Shown here in pieces: positions 47,053-58,050 of a stretch of 64,000 bases of DNA. Position 1 is the stretch's first letter; each line of letters begins with the position of its first letter. The notes under the pieces are model-generated. The model had not been told where the DNA came from and made no database searches. It saw nothing but the letters and a program-made list of their open reading frames with translations. The position numbers were made by a program, and so were the translations under genes. This DNA is from Ulota crispa (taxonomy: Eukaryota > Streptophyta > Bryopsida > Orthotrichales > Orthotrichaceae), in the NCBI GenBank assembly GCA_963920765.1, contig OY987242.1, positions 14,966,002-15,030,001 on the forward strand. Direction: 5' to 3'.

Positions 47053-49366
47053 AGTAAAACGGCTTAATTTGTTAAAAAAATTTAAAATTATTGTCTTCAA
47101 AAGCATTCTAAAGAAATCTTTGAGTAAGCACAAGAAACTTTGAGTTTGGGAGTTGGTTGATTTAGACACTTTTCATCAAATGTTAATAAGCCTCCAATTT
47201 TTTAGGAAATCCTTTTGATCATTTCTGAAAAAGGAAATAACTAATTCTAAAGGCACAGTAAAATTTAGCACATGATTGCTATGCCCTTTGGCTAAATTTC
47301 CCTTCTTAAGGTTTGATTTGAAGGTATTCATTCTTAAGTTTTCTGGAGGTTAATCAACATTTGATAAAATAGGTCTGTTTGATTAGTTCTTGGTTGATTT
47401 TGACTCTAAACTGGTCGATTTTGACTCTTTTCAGTTTGTAGAGAGAGCATGTCAAGGAATTTGATGACGTGGCAAAGGGGACATGTCTGGAGAATTGGAA
47501 AGTGAAAAGTTTAGGATAATAACCATGCCAATTTGAGGTGGCATGTGGCTAGAGGGTTGAAAAAATAAAAGAGTATCGACTGAAATTAAACCTATTAATG
47601 CAAAAAGATGGCCATAACAACTAAAGAGTGAGCATAATTCATGATGCATAGCAAAATACTTCCATCCATACAATCGGATCTGTGGTAGACATTTGTATTC
47701 AATAAGCCTAAAATTTCCCCCAAATGGTCATACAAAGAATTACTCACCCCATAATCGACCACAAACCATAATGGGTTAAATCAACTAATCTTCAATTTCC
47801 TATGCTTGAGCAATTCTTTTTCAGCATGCTTCTAACAATAATGTTTTCAAGTTTTAATTCCTTTACTACTAAGAGATCTATTTTAACATGCATGGCCTCT
47901 TCAAGGGGTGGATTGAGTATTTCCTTAAAGGAAGATGCCATAGAGTTCAATCGCGCTCAAAAATAATCAAGGGCACAAACCCACACAATTCTAGATCGAG
48001 TAACAAAAAAATTGAAAGTTATTTTAGGATTATATTAACAGGAAGCACTTTTCCATTAGTTTTTAGTCTCAAGCAATCGGCACAAATCTTTTGGCTATGA
48101 AATTTCCGTCCTTTATGATTTTATTTGCACTTAATCTTGTGATATCTCTTCACTTTGTCTAGAAAACCTTGTCCAATATTCAATGAGCGTCATGAGTACA
48201 GATGGCTATTTGCTGGAAGGGGTTCCTACATTTTGCTAACATATGCTTTCTTCTTAAAAAAACATAGTTTTCCAAGGAATTGGTTTAAAGAAAAAGGCGC
48301 TAAACAAGTCTTTTCAAGAATTGGTTGGCCCCAGCCTTTGGGATGGAACATAAACTTCAAAACTTTCTTTCTTTTAGTAAATTTTCCTGTAGAAACGGAA
48401 ACCACGTATACTCCACTTTGGTTTATGTTTTTATGAGATTTTTAAAAAAATCAATTATGAATTTTTGAAATTGGATAACATCAAGGCTCTTGAAGTGATT
48501 TTGCACTCTATAGGTACAATGAAATGATTTTGCACTCTATAGGTACAATGAAATTCCACTTGTGCTCAAAGAAATGAGACTTAAGAAGACAAAGAAGGAA
48601 CAGAGTGTGAATCTTTCTTTCACCAGTATAACTTGATAGCTCAAGAGAAATTGGACATCATTTATAAGATGAGCTAGGGAGGGAAAAATAAAAGTATTGG
48701 TACAAGTTGGGAATTTTAGTACTATTCTCATTCCATTTATTATTGCTTCTGATGTTTCTTTGGAATTGCAAAGAATCAATAGCAGTATTTACAAAATCAA
48801 AAGCAATTTCTTAATTAACCTACATTGCTTAAAAAAGAGCTTTGTAAGTAAAGAATCATACTAAAACAAATGAGGTGGAAAATAAAAGTACTCCTAATAT
48901 AAGAAAGCCTTTAATTACAAAGTGTATGTATATATACATTTATGTCTAATTTCAAGTTTACACACATAGGATTTAAGATATGTTGAATCACAAAGAGGAT
49001 TATACGCAATATACATTTATAACACACTCAGACGTAACATATGCATTGAATTGATTTTTCAGTTTTTTTTTATATCAAATGAAGCTTAAACAAGGAAAGA
49101 ACTATATACAATTTTGAATGGTGACAGTATTTATACTATAAAGAGTAGGTTATTTGTCTATCATGCTTTATCAACACCAAAAGTTCAAAATTCTTTATTA
49201 TAAAGCATTGGATGTCTCTTAGTCATCTAGAATTTGAAATTCATAAAGGAGAGGAAGAGGACAAATTAGGGCAAGGGAAGGTAAAGAATTACCCCAAAAG
49301 GCACCCAAAATTAAAAGAGGCACTACGCAAAGCGCATACAAAACATATTAACACATTCAATTCTTC
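47053..49366. other. Intergenic, unrecognised ORFs
   Basis: Frames at 47888-48100 (70 codons) and 48155-48436 (93 codons, TTG start) are plus-strand and adjacent but match nothing I know. They may be remnants of one decayed transposon protein. A 29-bp sequence (TGATTTTGCACTCTATAGGT plus ACAATGAAA) is doubled in tandem at about 48497-48551. The rest is AT-rich. Confidence 0.35.
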
Positions 49367-49369
49367 TAA

Positions 49370-49584
49370 GGTGGGTATACCCATTCCCAACCATTGAACC
49401 TAATGCCGCTCAAATATGCACACAACATTCATTTTAATTCTCAAATTTAGGCAAATCATAAATGTTTTTTGTGTGCATAAAAAATAAGACATCTGTGATG
49501 TGCCTAGATTTGAGAACTAAAATATACTCCTTGTACACATTTGAACGGCATTAGTCTCAATGATCGGGAATGGGTATGCCTACC
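49370..49584. mobile_element. Harbinger-like MITE with GGTRGG ends, copy 2 (215 bp)
   Basis: Left GGTGGGTATACCCATTCCCA and inward right GGTAGGCATACCCATTCCCG, with exact TAA at 49367-49369 and 49585-49587. Arms pair for about 90 bp (TAATGCCG, TTCAAAT, TTCTCAAAT, TAGGCA). Same family as 46796-46942. Confidence 0.75.
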
Positions 49585-49587
49585 TAA

Positions 49588-50359
49588 TTGTCTTGGAGAG
49601 ATCAATAAAAAAAATTCCACACATATTCAAAACCTGACATATGGAATGTCCAATCGATGGAATTCTCCAATAGAATCTTTGATGTATACCTGGCCTATTT
49701 GAGTGCGTACTCGGGTGAACACAATAACCCCTTATACCCGGACTACCACTAGGTCTTCAACCCGGCGCCGTCGTCAGACGGTCAGAGTCGTTAGCCTCAG
49801 CCAAAGCTTTGCACCTTTTTCAAGCAGAGAGCGTCAGCCATGGAGGTCGTGTGCTCGATCGGTACACCAGTCTGAGAATGTCGCAGATTCGACCAGCCTT
49901 TCAAAAGGTGACGATTCGTATGCTGTCCGATTTTTTTTCCTCAAAGCCAAACACATCAGTAGCAAATTCACTGTGATTTTCGAGCTTCTTCGAAGCTCGA
50001 AGTCGGTATTTTACCATATGATCGCTGTATGACTTCTACAACGCTGGTAGAAGGTCGCGAATAACGATCGCAAGCAGGGATGCTTCGATGCAAAAATCAG
50101 TCGGTGATCAGAGTGAGATACCTCTGCGCGAGGTCCAGAACAGGCAGTTGATATGGGTGGAAACATCTGATGCTTCGCCAACATCTCCTTAGGGTTTTTC
50201 CAATTTTAGGGTTTGGTACCTTGCTCTGATCAACATCCTGGATCGAGACGGGGATAGGTTTTTGTGGTGGACCGAAATTTGAGCAGGTTCAAGGGAATGG
50301 TGTAATTTGCTGATTGAAATTGTGGAGAAGTTGGTGTTCTTTAGATTTTGGGTTTAGGG
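49588..50359 (+). promoter_or_regulatory. Upstream region and 5' leader of GNT-I
   Basis: GC content rises from about 49690. Two AGGGTTT telo-box-like motifs lie at about 50190-50215, a frequent companion of plant transcription starts. A short upstream frame (ATG at 49840, MEVVCSIGTPV) and the 49703-50032 ORF are not credible proteins. If the leader begins upstream of 49840, that uORF could dampen translation. The true start site is unknown. Confidence 0.35.
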
Positions 50360-52637
50360 ATGGCTCGGATTGAATGCGGAGCACGTTTAGGACTAGTTGC
50401 AGCGGCCCTGTTTTTCCTGCTTTTGCAGGCGAGATTGTATTCCGTACAGACCAAGTATGCGGATCGGATTGCACAAGCCGTGGAGAGCGAGACCAAGTGC
50501 GCACGCGGTAAGCGAGCGCTCATCGACCAATTCAGCGTGCAGCAGGGGCGAATCGTGGCTCTGGAGGATGAGAAGGAGAAGCTCGAGAACAAGTTTGCGC
50601 AGCTGAATGCACTCGCGGGAGAGTACCGCCGTCACGGGAAGGACGCTCTGGAACTGGAGGGAAAGAAACCTGTTGCCGCGGTGGTTGTTATGGCTTGTAA
50701 TCGCCCCGACTACCTTGACCGAACTCTGAAGTCCGTCCTCAAGTATCAACGTGCAGTTGCAAAAAAATTCCCATTGTTTGTATCTCAGGTACACTTCTCT
50801 TTTGTCCCATTGGATGGACATGGCATTCACTGTAAGCTTCCCCTTTTTTTCACAGTAATCCACTCACTAACTGCACTCCAACCCCACGGACTGATTGCAA
50901 GAAAATTCCTGTTCACAATGTGAGAATGTTGAGCGTCGGCCATCTAATCTTTCACTTGGTTCGTGCATGATGTGGTTTGCATCGTTTACATGTCGTGCTT
51001 CATCCCTAATAATTCCTGCAGCACATTTTCGTTACATTAATTCTAGGTTAAAAGTCATGAGCTTTGAAATAGCTCTCCAATGTGTTATGTGAGATTATGT
51101 TGGACTGTTTCTGTAGTATTTTTGTCTCATTGGCAGGTCCTAATCTTGATGAGTATAGAGAGGCATTGCACGGAATAAAATCTGGGCTGCTGGTTGTATT
51201 CTTTTCACTTTATGTGCTTGTGTAGGTGGCTGAAAATGTCCAGAATTATAACCCACTCTATCCACGTAAGCATCAGTTCTAAAACTGCACGAAACTTTCG
51301 TGTGTGAGCAACTTTTTCTCCCCCAGCAAGTAAGAATAACCATGTGCGATGCCTATGTGGTGGATGTGTGGTGAAGAGGAGGCACTTGTTTTGATGTAAT
51401 TTAGACATTCAGCATGAACCAAAGGATCAGGAAGCTCAAATTGGACCTTTCGATTTTCTAGCAGTTTTGAGTAGCACTTGCTTAGAAGTCCAATTTTGTT
51501 TGTTGTTTTACCAACACATGCAACGTTCTTCACGGATTCCGGTGACATGATATTTGGTCTCATCTGAATTATGCTTTTCTCAACAACATTAATCAGATTA
51601 GGTATCATCAAAACCATGAATCCGTGGTCCATTAAAGGTTAAATGTGAGAACCTTGTTTGTAGAATGGAAGCAGCTTTTGGCTCTGGTTGGTGGTTTTAC
51701 AGACTTTTGCCTTGTTGTTTGAGCGTATCAGGATGGACCCATGGAGGAGGTGAAAGCCAAAGCGAAGAGTTTCGCTGGCGTGGGTTACCTACAACATCTG
51801 GAAGGTGATCCGCGAACAAGGAATGCATGGGATAATACAGGGGCCTACTACAAAATCGCACGGCATTACAAGTTCGCACTAACGGAGCTTTTTGATGTGC
51901 GGAAGTACGAGAGGGTGATCATTTTAGAGGACGACATGGAAATCTCCCCGGATTTCTTCGCCTATTTCGAAGCCACGGCGAGTGTGCTGGACTGCGATAA
52001 ATCCGTGGTGGCAGTCTCGTCGTGGAACGACAATGGTCAGAAGCAGTTCGTGAGTGACGCCGAGGCTCTGTACAGGTCGGATTTTTTCCCAGGACTCGGG
52101 TGGATGCTTACCCGGGAGTTTTGGGATGAGCTGTCTCCGATCTGGCCTGAAGCTTATTGGGACGACTGGCTGCGCTTGAACTCCACTCGCAAGGGTCGTC
52201 AGTTCATTCGCCCCGAAGTATGCCGAACATACAACTTCGGCGAGCACGGCTCCAGCATGGGGCAGTTCTATTACCAGTACTTGGTGCCCATAAAACTGAA
52301 CGACGTCCTCGTCGACTGGAGGTCCAAGGACATGGACTCGCTGAACGAAGACAGGTTCAACAAAGACTTGGTGAGGCTGATTACCACTGCCATGCCTGTC
52401 CCCAGCGTCAACAGGGATTGGCTTCACATCGTGGACAGTACGAATCAGGACGTCAGTCTGGTATACCAGGACCAGAGGGACTTCGACAGGCTTGCACGCA
52501 CATTCGGTGTGTTTGAGGAATGGAAAGACGGCATTCCCAGGACGTCGTACAAGGGAGTGGTTGTGTTCAGATGGAAGGGCAGCAAGCGAGTGTTTCTCAT
52601 TCGACCTGATTCTCTGGATTCACTTGGCTGGAAGTAG
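50360..52637 (+). CDS. GNTI (CGL1): Alpha-1,3-mannosyl-glycoprotein 2-beta-N-acetylglucosaminyltransferase
   Basis: Adds the first GlcNAc to Man5GlcNAc2 N-glycans from UDP-GlcNAc in the medial Golgi, opening the route to complex glycans. Exons are 50360-50788 and 51732-52637, phase 0, giving 444 aa, the same length as I recall for Arabidopsis CGL1. It is a type II membrane protein: short cytosolic tail (MARIECGAR), hydrophobic segment about 10-26, then a coiled stem (about 55-90). The GT13 domain begins at VAAVVVMACNRPDYLDRTL (106-123). The metal/nucleotide EDD motif is Glu209-Asp211 in RVIILEDDME. Family-conserved AVSSWNDNGQ, SDFFPGLGWML, YWDDWLR and EVCRTYNFGEHGSS follow. The start is 50360, and codons before it lack an ATG. 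The single 943-bp intron is unusual, because the Arabidopsis gene is split into many exons. Confidence 0.95.
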
Positions 52638-54039
52638 TAACAGAATGGTTAATTCAGTGTTGCCAAGCTAGTCTCAACAACTCTACACTCAATGAGATCT
52701 GCAATCAGGTGGCTTCAAAACAGGGTTTATTCAGAGGACATTTCCTGTCAAGATGCTGGATACCTCTCATCAAAGCAGCTCATGGCATGGTCACAAACTC
52801 TGTTCAACCGAGAGGTTGGGTCATCGACACCGCTTGAACTGCGTTGTTTGCGTTTATGATGGATGGAAGTGTCTCTTGAAGCAAGCCCCTTTGCACCAAA
52901 TTCAAAGAGCCACAGCCAGATTAGGTACACCTCAGAGATTCTCTACTCAGGGTTTTACTACAGTGGGACGTCAATGGCAGCATTCACAGGTGTGAAGTGA
53001 AATTCCTGAAGTTCGGAAGCTGGCTCTGGACCTGGTTATTTCAGGTCTTCTTTCCGCCTCTTTTAGCCTGCAGATCATACCAAACTTGTTTGTTACCCAG
53101 ACATAATCGGTACGCACACCCTGTGCTCATGTGTTCTAAGCCAATTTGCAACTCACAAACTTGATGTATTCTATATAAGTATGCTCTTTCCTTTACCCAA
53201 TGTTGGATCGGTTCTAAATAGATGGGTGCATTGCATTAGCATTATCAAGCGGTCTAGCTTTTTCTTTGTTTATAGTGATTGTTTGTAGACCACTTTTCCT
53301 TGAGGTTACCATAATCGCCAAATTAGTGTTAGCAAAACGTTCAACTAGTGGATGGAGAGTAGGCGTTGAAGAAGGCACTGGATCGTTGGATGTTTGTCTG
53401 AAGGGTGTAGATTAATAATTTTATTTCCCTTTATGAAAACTTGTCGATATAGGTCCTAGGCTTGTGTAAACGTCAAGCAAGTAATTTTTTGTAGGGGTTG
53501 GACGAAAGGGAAAGAGACCTAGCATGGATAAAAACCACATGTACACTTATTGTAAGGAAATCTGAGTAGGTTACTCAAAAGCTAATGCTGCAATATGCTA
53601 CAGAGGAACAATGCTTCTCATACCAAAGTTTGTTATATTTTCTTTGGATTCTAATGAGGGTAAAGTTTAGTTCATGTGTGCAACTGCACCATGGATGTCT
53701 TGGATTAAAGAGGCAAAAGTTGTGTTCTTCGTACCCTTGGAAATCCCCAAAAGATAGAAATGTGTGCATTGATCATTTCACAAAATTTGGACTTCAAACT
53801 GAAATCATCAAAAACAAGCAGCTATGCTACGGGAGGCTCTTTCCTTGTAGTACAATGTTGCGTTTTGAGTAAGGTACCTCAACTTCCTTAGGGTAGTTTC
53901 TCTTGCTGCAAAAGCTTTTGTCCATGCAATCCAAAGCCTATAATATAAGAAATGAGATCATATTCTTCCACTTATTGTTTTCATAAGAGTTGAATAACAA
54001 TAGATTGGTGTACATTCAAATTGTAATAGTTAAAGTAAA
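52638..54039. other. GNT-I 3' UTR and intergenic DNA
   Basis: The first 400-500 bases keep intermediate GC and are probably 3' UTR. An 80-codon frame at 52753-52995 within it matches nothing. Beyond about 53200 the DNA is AT-rich without recognised features. Confidence 0.45.
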
Positions 54040-54438
54040 GGGAATGACTAGGGGACACCCCCAACTGCTATGTGGACACCCCCTATAGTCCAACCTAGTA
54101 AATTTGAGATTCTTATCACGTTGAAATATGACACAAAATTAAATAATATTTTAGCGCAAATTTGCGTTTACAAGTGTTGTGAACATACAACAAATATGTC
54201 TCATTTGTGACATGGTTAAGAATTAAACTTATAAATGAAGGGAGCAAGTGGTTTAACTCTTGACCAAGTCACAAATGAGACATATTTGTTGTATGTTTGC
54301 AACACTTGTAAACGCAAATTTGCGCTAAAATATTATTTAATTTTGTGTCATATTTCAACGTGATAATAATCTCAAATTTACTAGGTTGGACTAAAGGGGG
54401 TGTCCACATAGCAACTGGGGTGTCCCCTAGTCATTCCC
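54040..54438. mobile_element. hAT-like fold-back element, copy 2 (399 bp)
   Basis: Ends GGGAATGACTAGGGGACACC on both sides. Arms of about 190 bp are nearly perfect (TTGCGTTTACAAGTGTTG, CATACAACAAATATGTCTCA). Flanks AAAGTAAA and AAAATAAA differ by one base, compatible with an 8-bp duplication. The interior is clearly related to 31587-31968, although the extreme ends differ. Arm similarity suggests a fairly recent insertion. Confidence 0.75.
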
Positions 54439-55549
54439 AAAATAAAATACCCAAATATAATAAGCTCTATCAAATAAGGAATAAATGAAGTACTAAAGAA
54501 TGCCTTCAGAAGATTTAACATAAATACAAGGCCTTTTCAAAGGTGTCTCACCTTGTGTTAAATCTAAATAAAAATATTTTAAATGAGCTTGTAGTTGTAA
54601 GTGAATATCAGAAATTTTACAAAGGAATTAGCATTTTAAGACTAGACGTAAATTATTAGGTTCTAAAACGGTTAAACTACAAAAGAGATTGTCAGTTTAT
54701 AAAGAAGATTCTTAAATTGGAACATCCCTTATTATTAGAGAGGGTGTGTGTTGCGATGTTGTCTAAATAGTGTTTAAATTGGAAAAGACCTTTGTTATTT
54801 TTCACCTTTTTTAAAAAACCCAATGCAAACTATTTGCGTATTTAGAAATGTGTATGTAGAGTTGCTTTTGAATATGAAGTATTTCTTTCATTTATTTAGA
54901 AAATTTATTACTCTTTGCCCTTTTTTGCTTTACTCCATTCAAAGACAACATATACATATTTTTACAAATCATGAAAATTGTTTGTTCTAAACATCAAGAT
55001 TGTCATTGATGAAATTAGTTATCAGCTATAATAGCAAGTTAACTACTCTATAGTGATGTGATAAATACAAAATAAATTAACAATACTAAAATATTCAAAG
55101 GTCTTAATGTAGCATTGAAAATTCATATTAATTTTGAAGCACTCTCTTAAAATTTGAGTTTAACAAGATTTTTTGAGTTTTTCTTCTTAGAATCTTCTCA
55201 ACTAATATCTAGTAACTTCACATCCCTTCCATGTTAGTGCTAATGATACCTTGCTAAACAAAACAAACTCCAAGAGTGAAATCCTAGGCCTTACAAGAAG
55301 TATGATGCAATGGATTAAAGAATTTTTGAGAACTTGGATGCCAAATTGCCTTGGTTGACACACTTTACACTTTTGAAAATTTAGTGAAAGCATGCATACT
55401 TAGATTCATGAAGTGCAAGGATTGAAGTTTAGAGTTAAAGAGTATGGCCTTTCATGACTTTTCAAAGTTGGTAGCATTTTGTCACATTAGTTTATGATGA
55501 TGTTGAAAGCCAAAATAATAAGAACTCATTTTGAAGTATGATACGTCAT
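54439..55549. other. Intergenic, nothing recognised
   Basis: AT-rich DNA between the fold-back element and TTAA element E. No ORF over 65 codons and no bounded repeat. Confidence 0.5.
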
Positions 55550-56492
55550 TTAACCCCTAAATCCTTGAGTGTCCCCTCAAGGGACAAATGAGATTTTGGG
55601 CAAGTACCTACAGCCTCAATTTTTGGCTTCATTTTTTGAAACTTTTTTTGAAAACATGAACACCTTGAAAAACATATTAGCTTTTGGGGAAGATAATTTC
55701 TATTCCAATCTATGCCCAAAAGCAAAGTTATGCCTAGATAAGCACAAATTGGAGTTTGGTCAACAAATTGTTTTTACAAAAACTTGATTTATTTTTTCAA
55801 ATTTTTCTTCTCATATGTTATAGTTTTGTCTACATTTGAAGCTTTGATTCATTCCATTTGAACTAGTTATGAGAAAGTTATGGACAATCTTGTTTTTTGG
55901 GCAATTCAAGCATCTTCTTGAAAAAATAACTTATAAACTTCATTTTTGAATGCAAGTTTAATATTTTTTCAAATTTTTTTTTGGAGAGGGTGAAATTTTC
56001 TTTCTAGAACAATCTCACCTGTGGGATTATTGCGTTTCAATTCTATTGTAGGGTTATTAACAATATAAGTTTTTGTTCAATTTCAAACCTTCTTCCACCT
56101 AATGTTTTTTTAAGAATGAAAATTAAATACTTTTTTTTTTTTTTTTCTTTGGATTTTTTTCCAAATATTCTCAACTTAATTTCCCACCATAAAAAAATGA
56201 ACCCCAAAACTTTGTGGTGCAAAAATTTTAAGTTAAAATATTTCAAAATCAAATAATCTAATCATGCAAGGTGCAAAAAGGTTTGTTTTTTATACTTCAA
56301 ATGCAAATATCTTGCAATATGGGTGGCCAAAGTTTTTGAAATTTTTTTCCACATTCTTATATCAGTCTAGTACAAGATCCTATGGCTAAATATGAAAAAA
56401 GACCAATTTTCAAGCTTTTGACTCTTTGCAATAAAAATGGCAATTTTGAGTGTCTTTTGACAAAATAAAAGCCCCAAGACTTTAGGGGTTAA
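55550..56492. mobile_element. TTAA element E (943 bp)
   Basis: TTAA at 55550-55553 and 56489-56492. Left CCCCTAAATCCTTG and inward right CCCCTAAAGTCTTG. Hairpin TGTCCC-CTCAA-GGGACA at 55570-55586, then ATGAGATTTTGGGCAAGTAC, shared with element A. The right part has GCAATTTTGAGTGTC as in D. No transposase. Confidence 0.75.
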
Positions 56493-57178
56493 TATTGAAT
56501 AGTCAAGAAAAAGGAGAATTTTAAATTGCTAAGACTCAAGTGTAGCAAAAATGCTATGAGTTAAAAGTTAGAACCAAGCAAAAGAGTAAGAGTCCGTGAT
56601 AACTCCTTTTAAAACTTTTGGTATTTTTTTTGCACGACCTATAACTTGAACAACACTTGTCCAAATGGCACAAATTACTAGTATGTCATGATCTCATTGT
56701 TGAGTACGTTATGAAAAGTATTGAGGTGGTATGTTTTATTGGAAGATCTCAAAAGGCAATTTTGAAGGAAAACAAGAGGTTGTTAAAAAAACCACAAAAT
56801 ATATTATAAGAGGTGATCTTTTCTTTTCTTTCAACATAGCATATTGAGCCATGTTGACTTGTGCGTGATTAGATTGGTGGCAAAATTTCATTGCTGCCTT
56901 CATACCACCATGAAATACTCTTGTGCACCTCTTCACACTAATCAATTGGTATTTTGGTCCTTGCTAGGCCATTATCGATAAAATCCAAACAAATAAGTTT
57001 TGACAAGTGACTCTCAAATCAATATGCCATTGGGCCTAGTTAGAAGTTGAGTACCATCTATCAATAATGAGTGTTGAGTGTTTGGTGATGAGAACACCCA
57101 ATAAACGTTTCTCTCCATATTGATTCCCTTGCAGAACCTACGGGTGAAGAATTGCAAAATGAAATAAGAATTGAGGCT
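56493..57178. other. Intergenic, nothing recognised
   Basis: AT-rich spacer between TTAA element E and the Mutator-like element, with only chance ORFs. Confidence 0.5.
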
Positions 57179-57187
57179 TAAAAAGAA

Positions 57188-58041
57188 GGGAAAATTTGAA
57201 AAATACGCCACTAATTTTTGTATTTCAAAAAGTACCCCTGGAAACTTCAAAATTGCAAAAATACCCCTATAAAACTACAACAATATTGTTGTCTTTTCAT
57301 GGTTCTGTTGTACTCTAGAGTATTATTGTGTTAAACAATATTGTTGTGCAATGATCGCATTGCCGCAAGCACACAAGCAAGTTGGAAAATCATTGTGCAT
57401 TTTCAAATTGAGAATTGATACATGTACTACCCCTTGACTATTCTACCACACCCTAATATATATGGTCTATATTTATAGTATTAAAATAGGTGTGAACCAC
57501 AAGAAAGACATCACTAATTTGCATATACAACTTGACATAGAAGATGCCATTTTTTATTTGGTTTTTCAGCTTTCAACCTTGCTCATAGTATCAATTTTAA
57601 AAAGTAAAAATTAAACTAAACATATTTTAGATTTTTTCATTGATACTATGAGTAGGATCTAAAGCTATAAAAAACTAAAGTTGCATCTTTTATGTTAAGT
57701 TGTATTTTCAAATTAGTGATGTTTTTCTTGTGGTCCATACCTATTTTAATACTATTTAGATCATATATATTAGGGTGTGGTAGAATAGTCAAGAAGGGGT
57801 AGTACATGTATCAGTTCCCAATTTGAAAATGCACAATGATTTTCCAACTTGCTTGTGTGCTTGTGGCAATGCGATCATTGCACAACAATATTGTTTAACA
57901 CAATAATACTCTAGAGTACAACAGAACCATGGAAAGACAACAATATTGTTGCAATTTTATAGGGGTATTTTTGCAATTTTGAAATTTCTAGGGGTACTTT
58001 TCAAAATACAAAAAATTATGGAGTATTTTTCAAATTTTCCC
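57188..58041. mobile_element. Mutator-like fold-back MITE (854 bp)
   Basis: Left GGGAAAATTTGAAAAATACG and inward right GGGAAAATTTGAAAAATACT. The two halves pair almost throughout, about 400 bp each (landmarks AAAAATACCCCTATAAAA, AACAATATTGTTG, ACTCTAGAGTATTATTGTG, CATTGTGCATTTTCAAATT, TGATACTATGAGTAGGATC). An exact 9-bp duplication TAAAAAGAA lies at 57179-57187 and 58042-58050. A 9-bp TSD with long TIRs is the MULE signature. No transposase ORF is present. Confidence 0.85.
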
Positions 58042-58050
58042 TAAAAAGAA

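Noticed and set aside
47888..48436. Retrotransposon gag/pol remnant
   Set aside because: Two adjacent plus-strand ORFs looked suggestive, but no protease, reverse transcriptase, zinc-knuckle or LTR motif could be found.
51924..52427. 167-codon minus-strand ORF
   Set aside because: Antisense shadow of the GNT-I catalytic exon.
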